A DNA stretch of 51,347 nt from Pseudonocardia sp. SCN 73-27 (GCA_001725415.1 MEGH01000027.1:1-51347); one strand, 5' to 3'; shown: positions 29,561-41,796, counted from the first letter of the stretch. The notes: generated by a model from the letters alone, not told the origin. Translations and numbers: made by a program.

Positions 29561-30841
29561 GTGGCGAGGGGCAGGGACAGGGTGCGGCGGGCATCGGGCG
29601 CTCGGCGGCGGTGGGGGCTGGCCGGCAAGGTGCTGGTCACAGCGGTCTCACTCGTCGTCCTCACCGCGGCCGGCTACGGCTGGTCGACGTTCCGTGCGCT
29701 CGCCGGCTCGATCGTCACCAGTGACGTCCTGAGCGACAGCACACCCCGGTCGGGTCCGCCGTCGCGGACGATCACCGCGCTGGTCGTGGGCGTCGACAGC
29801 CGGACCGACGCCCAGGGGCGGCCGCTGCCCCAGGACGTGCTCGACAAGATGCACGCCGGCCCCGACGACGGGCAGCTCAACACGGACACGATCATCCTGC
29901 TGCGCATCCCGGCCGACCCCGGCAAGCCCGTCGTGGCGGTGTCGTTCCCGCGCGACTCCTACGTGAAGCTCGCGGGCGACTACGGCACCCACAAGATCAA
30001 CTCGGCGTACGGCCGCGCGGTCACGTCCACGACCCGCACGCTGCAGGAGCAGGGTCTCGACGCCGACACCGTCCGGAAACGGGCGCTCGATGCCGGCCGC
30101 AAGGCGCTCGTCGCGACCGTCACCCAGCTGACCGGGATCGTCGTGGACCACTACGCGGAGATCAACCTCGCCGGGTTCGTCGAGCTCACCGACGCGATCG
30201 GTGGCGTTCCCGTGTGCCTCACCGAGCCCGTCGACGACGCCCGGTACTCGGGCGCCGTGCTTCCTGCCGGACCGCAGACCCTCGACGGCGCGAACGCGCT
30301 CGCCTTCGTGCGGCAGCGCCACGGCCTCGAGGGTGGCGATCTCGACCGGATCACCCGTCAGCAGGCCTACATGGCCGGACTCGCGAACACGCTGCTGGGC
30401 GGCGGCCGGCTGGCCGACCCGGCGACGGTGCAGCGGCTGCTCGGGATCGTCGGCCGCTACGTCGTGCTCGACCAGGGCTGGGACCTCGACCAGATCGTCG
30501 GGCAGGTCCGGCAGGTGTCGGCGTCGGAGGTGGAGTTCCACACCATTCCGACGATCCGCCCCGATCTCTACACGCCCTACGACGGTGTCGCTGTGGAGGT
30601 CGACGCCGACGCGGTGCGGACCTTCGTGCGCTCGACCCTCGACGGGCTGCCCGTGCCGACCACGAGCGTGTCCGCGAGCGGCACGCGCAGCGCCCCACCG
30701 ACGACGGGCACGACCGCGCCGCGGACGACGATCCCGCGCACGACCGCCCCGATCACTCCGGCCGGGGGCACGCCGGCCGGGGGGGCCACGACCACCGAGC
30801 CGCAGCCGATCACCGGCGCGACGGTGCCCTGCGTGAGCTGA
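29561..30841 (+). CDS. LytR-CpsA-Psr (LCP) family cell-wall glycopolymer ligase
   Basis: Membrane-anchored phosphotransferase that attaches glycopolymers (in actinobacteria arabinogalactan or similar) to peptidoglycan. The 426-residue protein has basic residues 1-22, a single transmembrane helix (about 23-43) and an outside LCP domain: ALVVGVDSR, LNTDTIILLRIPAD, SFPRDSYVKL, KINSAYG and FVRQRHGLEGGDLDRITRQQ, with the conserved Arg/Asp set. The last 60 residues are a Thr/Pro/Gly-rich wall-spanning tail ending in VPCVS. The GTG at 29561 is used; a second GTG at 29581 is possible. The 185 bases upstream hold no gene. Confidence 0.93.
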   Translation: MARGRDRVRRASGARRRWGLAGKVLVTAVSLVVLTAAGYGWSTFRALAGSIVTSDVLSDSTPRSGPPSRTITALVVGVDSRTDAQGRPLPQDVLDKMHAGPDDGQLNTDTIILLRIPADPGKPVVAVSFPRDSYVKLAGDYGTHKINSAYGRAVTSTTRTLQEQGLDADTVRKRALDAGRKALVATVTQLTGIVVDHYAEINLAGFVELTDAIGGVPVCLTEPVDDARYSGAVLPAGPQTLDGANALAFVRQRHGLEGGDLDRITRQQAYMAGLANTLLGGGRLADPATVQRLLGIVGRYVVLDQGWDLDQIVGQVRQVSASEVEFHTIPTIRPDLYTPYDGVAVEVDADAVRTFVRSTLDGLPVPTTSVSASGTRSAPPTTGTTAPRTTIPRTTAPITPAGGTPAGGATTTEPQPITGATVPCVS

Positions 30842-30847
30842 GAGCTC

Positions 30848-31030
30848 TCAGTCCCCGCGCGCGATCCGGTCGGCACGCTCCCGGATCTGTTCGACGGACC
30901 AGCCCGCGACCTCCCGCAACTGCTCCACGATCGCCACCTCGACGGCGGCGTGCACCGCAGCGGGCGACACCTGCGGGTCGACGGAACGGGCGGCCGCGAG
31001 CGAGCGGCCGGACAGGTACAGGTTGATCAT
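30848..31030 (-). CDS. Small protein of unknown function (60 residues)
   Basis: MINLYLSGRSLAAARSVDPQ followed by an amphipathic helical stretch AAVHAAVEVAIVEQLREVAG and a charged end. Composition is protein-like, the ATG at 31030 has a purine-rich AGGGGAG about ten bases before it, and the gene ends seven bases from the convergent LCP gene. No family was recognised. It has no membrane segment or signal peptide, and the even spacing of Leu, Val and Glu suggests a helical, possibly dimeric protein. Confidence 0.6.
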   Translation of the reverse strand: MINLYLSGRSLAAARSVDPQVSPAAVHAAVEVAIVEQLREVAGWSVEQIRERADRIARGD

Positions 31031-31191
31031 TCGGAACGACTCCCCTCATCCTGAGATCCGGATGCAGTCCACTCCCCGCCAACGGTGTGTCCCTCGTCAC
31101 GACACGCTCCCGATCGGGTGCCGGGGACGAACGGTCACCGTCACGGGTGTGGCGGCGCCACGGAGTCGGCGAACGGGCAGACTGATCCACC

Positions 31192-33306
31192 GTGACCGAC
31201 AGCTTCCCTCGCCGGCAGGCCCGAACCCGGCGGTTCACCCTGGGCGCCCCGCGCGGCGCGGTCCTGTCCCCCGACGGCCGGCGCGTCGCGTTCCTGCGCA
31301 GCCGCGGCGGCACCGATCCCGTCACGTGCCTGTGGAGCCTCGACCTCGACACCGGCGACGAGCGGCTCGTCGCCGACCCGCGGGTCCTCGACGGAGCGGG
31401 CGCCGAGGAGGACCTGCCTCCGCAGGAGCGGGCCCGCCGCGAACGGGCCCGGGAGCAGGCGGGCGGCATCGTCGCGTTCGCGACCGACCGGCCGGTGACG
31501 ATGGCGGCGTTCACGTTGTCGGGCAAGCTCTACGTCTCCGAGTTCGCGTCGGGGCTGACGCCGCGGCTGATCGAGACGCCGGGCGGGGTCGTCGACCCGC
31601 GGCCCGACCCGCAGGGCCGGCGGGTGGCGTTCGTCGCCGGCGGCTCGCTGTACGTGCACGACCTCGTCCCCCGGCTCACGACGCTGGTGGTGCGTCCGGA
31701 CGACGAGGATGCGACGTGGGGCCTCGCCGACTTCGTGGCGGCCGAGGAGATGGGCCGAATGCGCGGCTACTGGTGGGCGCCCGACGGCGACCGGTTGCTC
31801 GTGGCCCGCGTCGACGACGACCCGGTGCGGCGCTGGCACATCGCCGACCCGGCCAATCCCGACCGTGAACCGGTGCGGGTCGCCTACCCGGCCGCGGGCA
31901 CCCCGAACGCCGAGGTGACGCTGCACCTGGTCGCGCTCGACGGGATCCGGGTGCCGGTGACGTGGGACGCGGCGGCGTACGAGTACGTGGTCGACGCGAC
32001 GTGGGACGCCACCGAGCTGCTGCTGACGGTGCAGTCGCGCGACCAGCGGGCCCTGCGGGTGCTGCGCGTCGACCAGAAGTCGGGGGCGACCACGGAGGTC
32101 GCGGCGCTCGACGACCCGGACTGGGTGGACATCGTCCCGGGGGTGCCCGCCCACCTGGTCGGCGAGCTCGTCACGGCGGGGGCGCACGAGGGTGCCAACC
32201 GGCTCTGCGTCGGCGGTACCCCGGTGACACCGACGTCGCTGCAGGTCCGGGCGTTGCTCGACATCGACGGCGACACCATGCTGTTCAGCGCGTCCGGCGA
32301 GGACCCGGCGTCGACGGGGCTGTGGTCGTGGTCGCGCGACGACGGCCTCGTCGAGCGGGCGACCCGGCCGGGGGTGCACTCCGGACGGCTCTCGGGCGGG
32401 ACGCTGCTGGTGACGCGCGCGTGCCTGGAGTCGGAGGGCACGTCGACGGTGGCGCACCTGCCGTCGGGGGCTGCGCGGACGATCGACTCGTTCGCCGACC
32501 CGGCCGGGCTCGCACCGCGCCTCGAGCTCACCACCGCAGGCGCCCGGACGTTGTCCACGGCGCTGCTGCTGCCCTCGTGGTGGGAACCCGGCACGCCGCT
32601 GCCGGTACTGATGGACCCCTACGGCGGGCCGCACGCCCAGCGCGTCGTCGCGTCCCGCAACGCGCACCTGACCAGCCAGTGGTTCGCCGAGCAGGGGTTC
32701 GCGGTCGTCGTCGTCGACGGGCGGGGCACGCCCGGCCGTGGGCCGGCGTTCGAGCGTGCGGTGCACGGCGACCTCGCGCAGCCGGTGCTCGACGACCAGG
32801 TCGACGCCCTGCACGACCTCGCGACGCGCCATCCCGACCTGGACCTGGACCGCGTCGGCATCAGGGGCTGGTCGTTCGGCGGCTACCTCGCGGCGCTCGC
32901 GGTGCTGCGCCGCCCCGACGTGTTCCACGCAGCGGTCGCAGGCGCACCCGTCACCGACTGGGCGCTCTACGACACCCACTACACCGAGCGCTACCTCGGC
33001 ACCCCCGACGGCGACCCCGACGCCTACGCCCGGTCGTCGCTGTTCGATGACGCGGCGGCGGCCCGCACCCCGCACCGGCCGTTGCTGCTGGTCCACGGTA
33101 TGGCCGACGACAACGTCGTCGCCGCGCACACGTTGCGGCTGTCGTCGGCGCTGCTGGCGGCGGGGCGTCCGCACAGCGTGCTGCCGCTCTCGGGGGTCAC
33201 CCACATGACGCCGCAGGAGGTCGTCGCCGAGAACCTGCTGCTCCTGCAGGTGGAGTTCCTGCGCTCGGCGCTGGGGGTGCCGGCGCCGCCCGCCGAGGGC
33301 CCGTGA
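31192..33306 (+). CDS. S9 family (prolyl oligopeptidase/DPP IV-like) peptidase
   Basis: 704-residue cytoplasmic serine peptidase. An N-terminal beta-propeller (residues ~20-440; repeats such as LSPDGRRVAFLRS and PDPQGRRVAFVAGGSLYV) precedes an alpha/beta-hydrolase domain. The catalytic triad is readable: Ser561 in GWSFGGY, Asp639 in HGMADDNV and His671 in GVTHMTP. MDPYGGPHAQRV is the conserved strand before the active site, and MRGYWWAPDG with the preceding EE resembles the DPP IV Glu motif that binds the free N-terminus, so dipeptidyl-peptidase activity is likely. A GTG start is used. It converges with the MFS gene, four bases apart. Confidence 0.93.
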   Translation: MTDSFPRRQARTRRFTLGAPRGAVLSPDGRRVAFLRSRGGTDPVTCLWSLDLDTGDERLVADPRVLDGAGAEEDLPPQERARRERAREQAGGIVAFATDRPVTMAAFTLSGKLYVSEFASGLTPRLIETPGGVVDPRPDPQGRRVAFVAGGSLYVHDLVPRLTTLVVRPDDEDATWGLADFVAAEEMGRMRGYWWAPDGDRLLVARVDDDPVRRWHIADPANPDREPVRVAYPAAGTPNAEVTLHLVALDGIRVPVTWDAAAYEYVVDATWDATELLLTVQSRDQRALRVLRVDQKSGATTEVAALDDPDWVDIVPGVPAHLVGELVTAGAHEGANRLCVGGTPVTPTSLQVRALLDIDGDTMLFSASGEDPASTGLWSWSRDDGLVERATRPGVHSGRLSGGTLLVTRACLESEGTSTVAHLPSGAARTIDSFADPAGLAPRLELTTAGARTLSTALLLPSWWEPGTPLPVLMDPYGGPHAQRVVASRNAHLTSQWFAEQGFAVVVVDGRGTPGRGPAFERAVHGDLAQPVLDDQVDALHDLATRHPDLDLDRVGIRGWSFGGYLAALAVLRRPDVFHAAVAGAPVTDWALYDTHYTERYLGTPDGDPDAYARSSLFDDAAAARTPHRPLLLVHGMADDNVVAAHTLRLSSALLAAGRPHSVLPLSGVTHMTPQEVVAENLLLLQVEFLRSALGVPAPPAEGP

Positions 33307-33309
33307 CGG

Positions 33310-34785
33310 TTACTGGTGCTGGTGGGCGGTGTCGAGCGGGACGGCGACCGCGTCGGCCGCGCGCCGCCCGGCCCGCAGCTCCGCGATCGCGATCCCGAGC
33401 GCGGCCAGCACCATGACGACAGCCGCGCCCAGCGCCACGGCCACGGCCGTGTGCAGCCGTCCCGGGTCGGAGCCGAGCACCGAGTAGAAGATGCCGGTCA
33501 GTGCCGCGGTACCTACGGCCGCACCGATCCGCTGCCCGGTCTGCAGCGCCCCACCGGCCGACCCCGCCATCCGCACGGGGACACACCGCAACGTCATGGT
33601 GAGGTTCGGGGAGATGACGAGCCCGCCGCCGATCCCGCCCACCAGCATCGGCGGGATGATCACGAACCCGGCTACGTGCGACGGGACCGTCGCCAGCAGG
33701 ACCGTCGTGGCTCCGAGGCCGACCGCGACCCCGCACAGCCCCGCGACGGTCAGCTTGCGGCCGAAGCGGTCGACGACCCGCCCGGCGACCGCCGAGGAGA
33801 TCGCCGACCCGGCGGCGAACGGCGTCACGGCCAGCCCGGACTGCAGCGGTGTCCAGCCCAGCCCGTTCTGGAAGAACAGCGCGAACACCAGCCAGATCCC
33901 GCTGAACCCGACGAAGTAGACCATCCCGAGTGCCGCGCCCGAGGAGTAGCCGGGGGTGTCCGACAGCAGCCGCAGGTCGATCAGCGGTGCGCGGTCGCGG
34001 CGGAGCTCGCGACGCTCCCACCGCACGAACGCCACCCCGAGCACGATCCCGACGACGAACAGCCACCACAGCCGGCCCAGCCCGCCCGACTCGGCCTCGA
34101 CCAGCGGCAGCAGGACGGCGAGCACCGCGCCGCCGAGCAGGACGACGCCGACGTGGTCGATGTGCCCCGGACGCGTGGACTGCCGCAACGGCGGCAGCAG
34201 CCGGGCCGCGAGGATCAGCGCGACGACGCCGATCGGAACGTTGACGTAGAAGATCCAGCGCCAGCCGTTCTCCTCCCCGGCCAGAGCGAGGATGACCCCG
34301 CCGACGATGGGGCCGACCGCCGTCGAGATGCCGACCGTCGCCCCGAAGAACCCGAACGCCCGGCCCCGCTCAGCGCCGCGGAACAGGTCCTGGATGAGCC
34401 CCGAGTTCTGCGGGGCCAGCATCCCGGCCGCCAGCCCTTGGGCGACCCGGGCGACCACGAGCAGCAGCGGCGTCGGCGCCGCCCCCGCCAGCGCGCTGAA
34501 CAGCACGAAGCCTGCCAGCGCGATCAGGAACATCCGGCGCCTGCCGAACGCGTCGCCCAACCGCCCGGCAGGAACCAGCGCCAGCCCGAACGCCAGCGCG
34601 TAGCCCGACACCACCCACTGCACCTGCGCCGGGCTCGTCCCGAGACCGTGCTGCATCGACGGCAGCGCCACCGACACGATGCTGACGTCGAGGAGCCCCA
34701 TGAACCCCGCGACGAGGGTGACGGTCAGTGCTCGCCAGCGCCTCGGGTCCGGTTCGTAGGTCTCTTCGGTTCGGGACTGCGGCAC
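33310..34785 (-). CDS. MFS drug-resistance transporter (EmrB/QacA, DHA2 type)
   Basis: Proton-driven multidrug exporter of 491 residues with about 14 predicted transmembrane helices. Helix 1 (VTLVAGFMGLLDVSIVSVAL) carries the DHA2 motif D1 with Asp; GRLGDAFGRRRMF is the MFS loop 2-3 motif A; and GPIVGGVIL is the exporter motif C. The GTG at 34785 follows a plausible GGGGTGC segment; the frame is open further upstream but without homology. No regulator is adjacent, so inducer and substrates cannot be guessed. Confidence 0.92.
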   Translation of the reverse strand: MPQSRTEETYEPDPRRWRALTVTLVAGFMGLLDVSIVSVALPSMQHGLGTSPAQVQWVVSGYALAFGLALVPAGRLGDAFGRRRMFLIALAGFVLFSALAGAAPTPLLLVVARVAQGLAAGMLAPQNSGLIQDLFRGAERGRAFGFFGATVGISTAVGPIVGGVILALAGEENGWRWIFYVNVPIGVVALILAARLLPPLRQSTRPGHIDHVGVVLLGGAVLAVLLPLVEAESGGLGRLWWLFVVGIVLGVAFVRWERRELRRDRAPLIDLRLLSDTPGYSSGAALGMVYFVGFSGIWLVFALFFQNGLGWTPLQSGLAVTPFAAGSAISSAVAGRVVDRFGRKLTVAGLCGVAVGLGATTVLLATVPSHVAGFVIIPPMLVGGIGGGLVISPNLTMTLRCVPVRMAGSAGGALQTGQRIGAAVGTAALTGIFYSVLGSDPGRLHTAVAVALGAAVVMVLAALGIAIAELRAGRRAADAVAVPLDTAHQHQ

Positions 34786-34910
34786 GCACCCCAGTCTGTG
34801 CCGCGCCCTCCCGCGACGCGACCGCAGCGACCCGGTCTGGCAGGGTGGTGGGCCCCACGGCACCGGACGTCCGGTGCACCCCGTGATCGAGAACATGAGA
34901 AGGAGCGCCC

Positions 34911-35285
34911 GTGGCACTGCAGAAGCCCGAGGTCGAGCCCATCGACGGCGACGCCCCCACCGACCTGCGGGTCACCGACGTCACCGTCGGCGACGGCAAG
35001 GAGGCGACGGCGGGCTCGTTCGTCAGCGTCCACTATGTCGGGGTCGCGCACTCCACCGGCGAGCAGTTCGACGCGTCGTTCGACCGCGGCATGCCGCTCG
35101 AGTTCCCCCTCGGCGAGGGCCGCGTCATCGCCGGCTGGGACCAGGGCGTGCAGGGCATGAAGGTCGGCGGCCGCCGCCGCCTGGAGATCCCGCCGCACAT
35201 GGGCTATGGCGACGCCGGCGCCGGTGGCGTCATCAAGGGCGGCGAGACGCTGATCTTCGTCGTCGACCTGCTGGGCGTGCACTGA
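34911..35285 (+). CDS. FKBP-type peptidyl-prolyl cis-trans isomerase
   Basis: 124-residue cytoplasmic PPIase that speeds proline isomerisation during folding. Hallmarks: VSVHYVGVAHSTGEQFDASFD, PLEFPLGEGRVIAGWDQGVQGMKVGGRRRLEIPPHMGYG and a final LIFVVDLLGV. Aromatic and Asp pocket residues of FKBP are retained. The GTG at 34911 is preceded by AAGGAG. Its stop overlaps the presumed start of the next gene. Confidence 0.95.
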   Translation: MALQKPEVEPIDGDAPTDLRVTDVTVGDGKEATAGSFVSVHYVGVAHSTGEQFDASFDRGMPLEFPLGEGRVIAGWDQGVQGMKVGGRRRLEIPPHMGYGDAGAGGVIKGGETLIFVVDLLGVH

Positions 35286-35806
35286 CCACGACGCTGCTCG
35301 TCCTGAGCGACACCCATGTCCCGGGCCGCGGCCGCGTCGTGCCGGCCGCGGTCTGGGAGGCGGTCGACGCCGCCGACGTCGTCGTCCACGCCGGTGACTG
35401 GGTGGGCGCCGAGCTGCTCGACCGGCTGGAGGCCCGCGCGGCCGGGCTCGTCGGCGTGTACGGCAACAACGACGGCCCCGACCTGCGCGCCCGGCTGCCC
35501 GAGGTCGCCCGCGTCGAGATCGACGGGGTGCGGCTCGCGGTCGTGCACGAGACCGGCCAGGCCGGTGGCCGCGAACGGCGGATGGACCGGCTCTTCCCCG
35601 GCACCGACGTCCTCGTGTTCGGGCACAGCCACATCCCCTGGGACACCGTCAGCCCGGCGGGGATGCGGCTGCTCAACCCCGGCTCCCCCACCGACCGGCG
35701 CCGGCAGCCCACCCATACGTGGATGACGGCCGCGATCCGCGCCGGAGCGCTGTGCGACGTCGTCCTGCATCACCTGGAAGGCCCACCGGGCGACTCCGGG
35801 CGGTGA
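35282..35806 (+). CDS. YfcE/MJ0936-type metallophosphoesterase, apparent CTG start
   Basis: About 174 residues of the calcineurin-like phosphoesterase family. Metal ligands are clear: LVLSDTHVPG near the N-terminus, VVHAGDWVG, VYGNNDGPDLRARLP, VVHETGQAG and FGHSHIPWD. Family proteins start a few residues before the SDTH strand, yet no ATG, GTG or TTG lies in frame there; the next downstream start is beyond the SDTH motif. The CTG at 35282 overlaps the FKBP stop (CTGA), mirroring the ATGA/GTGA couplings elsewhere here, and is taken as the start. Substrate unknown; relatives hydrolyse phosphodiesters. Confidence 0.82.
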   Translation: MTTTLLVLSDTHVPGRGRVVPAAVWEAVDAADVVVHAGDWVGAELLDRLEARAAGLVGVYGNNDGPDLRARLPEVARVEIDGVRLAVVHETGQAGGRERRMDRLFPGTDVLVFGHSHIPWDTVSPAGMRLLNPGSPTDRRRQPTHTWMTAAIRAGALCDVVLHHLEGPPGDSGR

Positions 35807-35882
35807 CGACCGTTGCGACGCTCGGCGATTCGCGTGCCGCACGAGGTGACCGGAGCCACGTCGATGCACGAGGATCACCGTC

Positions 35883-36173
35883 ATGGTGCTCGAGATCGCC
35901 GACTTCGACATCCGCCCCGGGACCGAAGACCAGTTCGCCGCCGCCTATCTCCAGGCGCGCGACCTGCTGGCCGCGACACCCGGGTTCGTCTCCGCGCGCA
36001 TGACCCGCGGGATCGAGTCGCCCAGCCGCTTCGTGCTGCTGGTCGAGTGGCAGAGCGTCGAGGCGCACACCGTCGGCTTCCGCGAGTCCGACCGCTTCCC
36101 CAAGTGGCGGGAGATCATCGGCCCGTTCTTCGCGGGCACCCCGAAGGTCGAGCACGCGCAGGACGTGCGCTGA
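35883..36173 (+). CDS. ABM-domain (antibiotic biosynthesis monooxygenase-like) protein
   Basis: 96-residue ferredoxin-like-fold protein: VLEIADFDIRPGTEDQFAAA, a helix, FVLLVEWQSVEAHTVGFRES and a C-terminal FPKWREIIGPFF helix follow the ABM (dimeric alpha-beta barrel) layout. Members are small heme-degrading or quinone-forming oxygenases, but many are unassigned; no active-site residues can be claimed. It lies 77 bases after the phosphoesterase gene on the same strand. Confidence 0.85.
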   Translation: MVLEIADFDIRPGTEDQFAAAYLQARDLLAATPGFVSARMTRGIESPSRFVLLVEWQSVEAHTVGFRESDRFPKWREIIGPFFAGTPKVEHAQDVR

Positions 36174-36229
36174 GAGTGCGCTGAGGGCCGCTCACCGGTA
36201 CCCGACACGACTACGCATAACGTCGTCGT

Positions 36230-39129
<2,900 letters not shown>

Positions 39130-39133
<4 letters not shown>

Positions 39134-40089
39134 CCACGCCCGATCCCCGCACGAACGGCTCCGTCCCGGCCACCGGGACCGCGGTGGATACCGCGATCCA
39201 GGCCGCCGAGGCGTCGACGCGGCGCGGGCATGTCGGCGGGTTCTCCGCACCCGTGCCCACCGAGCCCTACGACGTCGCCCGCACCATGCCGCTGCGCATC
39301 GAGCTGATCCGCCAGCTCAAGCGCCGCCGAACCCAGGTCGCGTTCGCGCTCGTGGCACTGCTGCCCGTGATCCTCTGGATCGCGTTCAGCCTCGCCTCCG
39401 ACGGCCCCCCGGGCGCCACGGTCAACCTCGTCGACCTCGCCAAGGACAGCGCCGCCAACTTCGCGGTGTTCGCCCTGTTCGCGTCGGCGAGCTTTCTGCT
39501 CGTCGTCGTGGTGGCGCTGTTCTTCGGCGACACCGTCGCGTCCGAGGCGAGCTGGTCGAGCCTGCGCTACCTGCTGGCCGCGCCGATCCCCCGGGCCCGG
39601 CTGCTGCGGCAGAAGGCCGTCGTCGCGGCCGGGCTGTCGCTGGCCGCCCTGCTGCTCCTGCCCGTGGTGTCGCTGATCGTCGGCTCCATCGCCTACGGCC
39701 CCGACGCCCTGGTGTCCCCGACCGGAGAGTCGCTGTCGTTCTGGACGGCCGTCGGCCGCGTGCTGCTGGGCGCGATCTACCTGGCGCTGTCCATGAGCTG
39801 GGTCGCCGCGCTGGCGATGCTGCTGTCGGTGAGCACCGACGCCCCGCTGGGGGCCGTCGGCGGTGCCGTGATGACGTCGATCGTCTCCCAGATCCTCGAC
39901 CAGATCACCGCGCTCGAGGACCTGCGGAACTACCTGCCGACGCACTACGCCAACGCATGGTCCGACCTGCTGTCGAGCACGATCGACTGGGGCGACATGA
40001 CCCGCGGGGTGTTCTCGTCGTTCTGCTACGCCGCCGTGTTCGGCGCCTTCGCGGTGTGGCGGTTCCAGCGCAAGGACATCACCAGCTGA
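39130..40089 (+). CDS. ABC-2-type transporter permease
   Basis: 319-residue membrane protein with about six hydrophobic segments: VAFALVALLPVILWIAFSLA, a segment near residue 110 (FASASFLLVVVVALFF), then AALLLLPVVSLIVGSIAYG and later helices. A long Gly/Pro-rich cytoplasmic N-terminus of about 55 residues comes first. The region after helix 2 (DTVASEASWSSLRYLLAAP) is typical of ABC-2 permeases paired with DrrA/CcmA-type ATPases. The GTG at 39130 overlaps the stop of the fusion gene by two bases (GTGA), so the two proteins almost surely form one transporter. Substrate unknown. Confidence 0.9.
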
Positions 40090-40239
40090 AATCCCATACA
40101 TGTAACTCACCGGCCCGGAGGTCACCCCTCCGAGGTACAAGGGCTAATTGATCTTGTAGTAGCGTCCCGGCGTCGACATCGGCGTGCCCCGACAGGCCGA
40201 TCCGATACCCCCGAGAGAGACCGAAAGGACCGTCCGGCT

Positions 40240-40689
40240 GTGGCCCAGACGCTTGAAGACATCCTCCTGAACCCCGCCAACCGCCCCACGGTGATCACCG
40301 ACCTGCAGCAGCTGGTCGACGCCGAGGTTTCCGACAAGAACGGCGTGTCGGGCGCGGTCATCAAGACCGGTTACACCGCGGTGAAGAAGATCAAGCCCGG
40401 CATCGTCGAGTCGGCCATGAACCGGATGCTCCCCGAGTTCGCCGACGCCCTGGAACCCTTCTACGGCGAGTACAAGGCCACCGGCGGCAACGACTTCGGC
40501 GCCTTCCTCACCGCCCGCTCCGACGCCGCGGCCGACGCTCTCCTGAACGTCACCGACGAGCGCGCGCAGCACACCAGCAGCGACGCGGCCAAGAAGGTCT
40601 ACGCCAAGCTGCGCCCGAACGGCAAGAAGAACGTCGAGGAGGCCCTCCCCCGCCTCGGCCGGTTGATCGACCGGCACGCGTCCGCCTGA
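40240..40689 (+). CDS. DUF6918-like conserved actinobacterial protein
   Basis: 149-residue soluble, mostly helical protein: MAQTLEDILLNPANRPTVIT, LVDAEVSDKNGVSGAVIKTG, YTAVKKIKPGIVESAMNRML and a C-terminal LPRLGRLIDRHA. I recognise it as a small family found across actinobacteria (DUF6918, from memory) whose function is unknown. Preferred codons dominate, which suggests strong expression. The GTG at 40240 is preceded by GAAAGGA. The 150 bases upstream contain a short hairpin (40116-40132) that may end the permease transcript. A very strong hairpin follows. Confidence 0.8.
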   Translation: MAQTLEDILLNPANRPTVITDLQQLVDAEVSDKNGVSGAVIKTGYTAVKKIKPGIVESAMNRMLPEFADALEPFYGEYKATGGNDFGAFLTARSDAAADALLNVTDERAQHTSSDAAKKVYAKLRPNGKKNVEEALPRLGRLIDRHASA

Positions 40690-40703
40690 CGCGACCCGCG
40701 CCT

Positions 40704-40748
40704 CGACGGAGGGCGGCGACCCCGGCTCGGGGTCGCCGCCCTCCGTCG
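40704..40748. terminator. 21-base-pair bidirectional terminator hairpin
   Basis: Perfect arms of 21 bases (40704-40724 and 40728-40748) closing on the three-base loop GCT, between the convergent DUF6918-like and EamA genes. This is the strongest hairpin in the window and should end transcripts from both sides. Confidence 0.9.
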
Positions 40749-40776
40749 TCCTGCACGCACGGCACAGCGGGGCAAC

Positions 40777-41751
40777 TCAGCTGCGCGACAGGGCCGTTCG
40801 TTCGGTTCGGGGTGCCGGGGCGGGGTGTTCCTCGGCTTCCTCCGACGTCGGCTCGTCCGCGGGTTCCTCCGCCGTGCCGGCCTGTGCCGCGGAGCGGGCC
40901 GAGCCCAGCAACACCCCGCCGACGACGACCGCGCCCGCGACGAGCTCCACGATCCCGGGCCGCTCCCCCAGCACCAGCGCCGCCGACGACATCCCGATGA
41001 TCGGCACCAGCATCGAGTAGGGCGCCACGACGCCGGCCGGGTAGCGGCGCATCAGAGCGGTCCAGATGCCCGAGCCGATGATCGTCGCGAACACCGCGAG
41101 GTAGACGACCGCTCCGATGCCCACCCAGCCCGACGGCGTGAACGCCGTCCGCAGCGCTTCGAGGTCGGCCGCCGGGCCCTCGGTGGCCAACGACAGCGCC
41201 AGCAGCGGGATCGGCGGCACCACGCACGCCCACAGCGTCAGGTGCATCGGCTCCGGCGGCGCGGCCAGCCGGGCACACAGATTCCCGACCGCCCAGCTCA
41301 GCCCGGCCATCAACGTCAGCAGCACCGGCACGAGCGCCGCCGACTGCGACTGCGCCGCCGCGATCGCCGCCAACCCGAGCGCGGCCGCGCCGATCCCGAT
41401 CACCTGGCGCCTGCTCGGCCGCTCCCGCAGCAGCAGCACCCCGAGCACCACGGTCAGCGGTGCCGACGACTGCAGCACCAGCGACGCGAGCCCCGTCGGC
41501 ATCCCCACGTTCATCGCGACGAACAGGAACACGAACTGCAGCGTGCCGAAGCCGATGCCGTAGCCGAGGAACCAGCGCAGCGGGACGGCGGGCCGCGGCA
41601 CGAACAGGATCGTCGGGATCGCGATGAGGGTGAACCGTAGGCACGCCAGCAACATCGGCGGAAAGTGGGTGAGGCCGAAATGGATGGCCAGGAAGTTGAC
41701 GCCCCAGAGGACGGCGACGACGGCGGCGAGGAGGCGGTCGCGGGGTCTCAC
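40777..41751 (-). CDS. EamA-family (DMT) transporter
   Basis: Inner-membrane permease of 324 residues with ten predicted helices arranged as two EamA repeats (LLAAVVAVLWGVNFLAIHFG to LRERPSRRQVIG; LTLMAGLSWAVGNLCARLA to LGERPGIVELVAG). The last 35 residues are an acidic Pro/Glu-rich cytoplasmic tail. Substrates of this superfamily include amino acids and metabolites; none can be named here. The GTG at 41751 is divergent from a LysR-type gene 71 bases away, which probably controls it. Confidence 0.9.
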   Translation of the reverse strand: MRPRDRLLAAVVAVLWGVNFLAIHFGLTHFPPMLLACLRFTLIAIPTILFVPRPAVPLRWFLGYGIGFGTLQFVFLFVAMNVGMPTGLASLVLQSSAPLTVVLGVLLLRERPSRRQVIGIGAAALGLAAIAAAQSQSAALVPVLLTLMAGLSWAVGNLCARLAAPPEPMHLTLWACVVPPIPLLALSLATEGPAADLEALRTAFTPSGWVGIGAVVYLAVFATIIGSGIWTALMRRYPAGVVAPYSMLVPIIGMSSAALVLGERPGIVELVAGAVVVGGVLLGSARSAAQAGTAEEPADEPTSEEAEEHPAPAPRTERTALSRS

Positions 41752-41796
41752 CCGTCCACCGTCGCCCGCGACGTCGTGGAAGTCGATCGAAAAGAA

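Noticed and set aside
29725-30841. LCP Thr/Pro-rich tail as a sign of frameshift or domain fusion
   Set aside because: Such wall-spanning tails are common in exported actinobacterial proteins and the frame is continuous.
31141-33204. 687-residue minus-strand open frame
   Set aside because: It is antisense to the S9 peptidase gene and rich in Arg and His; no start signal or homology.
40116-40132. Hairpin CGGAGG/CCTCCG after the permease gene as a terminator
   Set aside because: Six base pairs with a five-base loop are too weak to list separately; mentioned only as a possibility.
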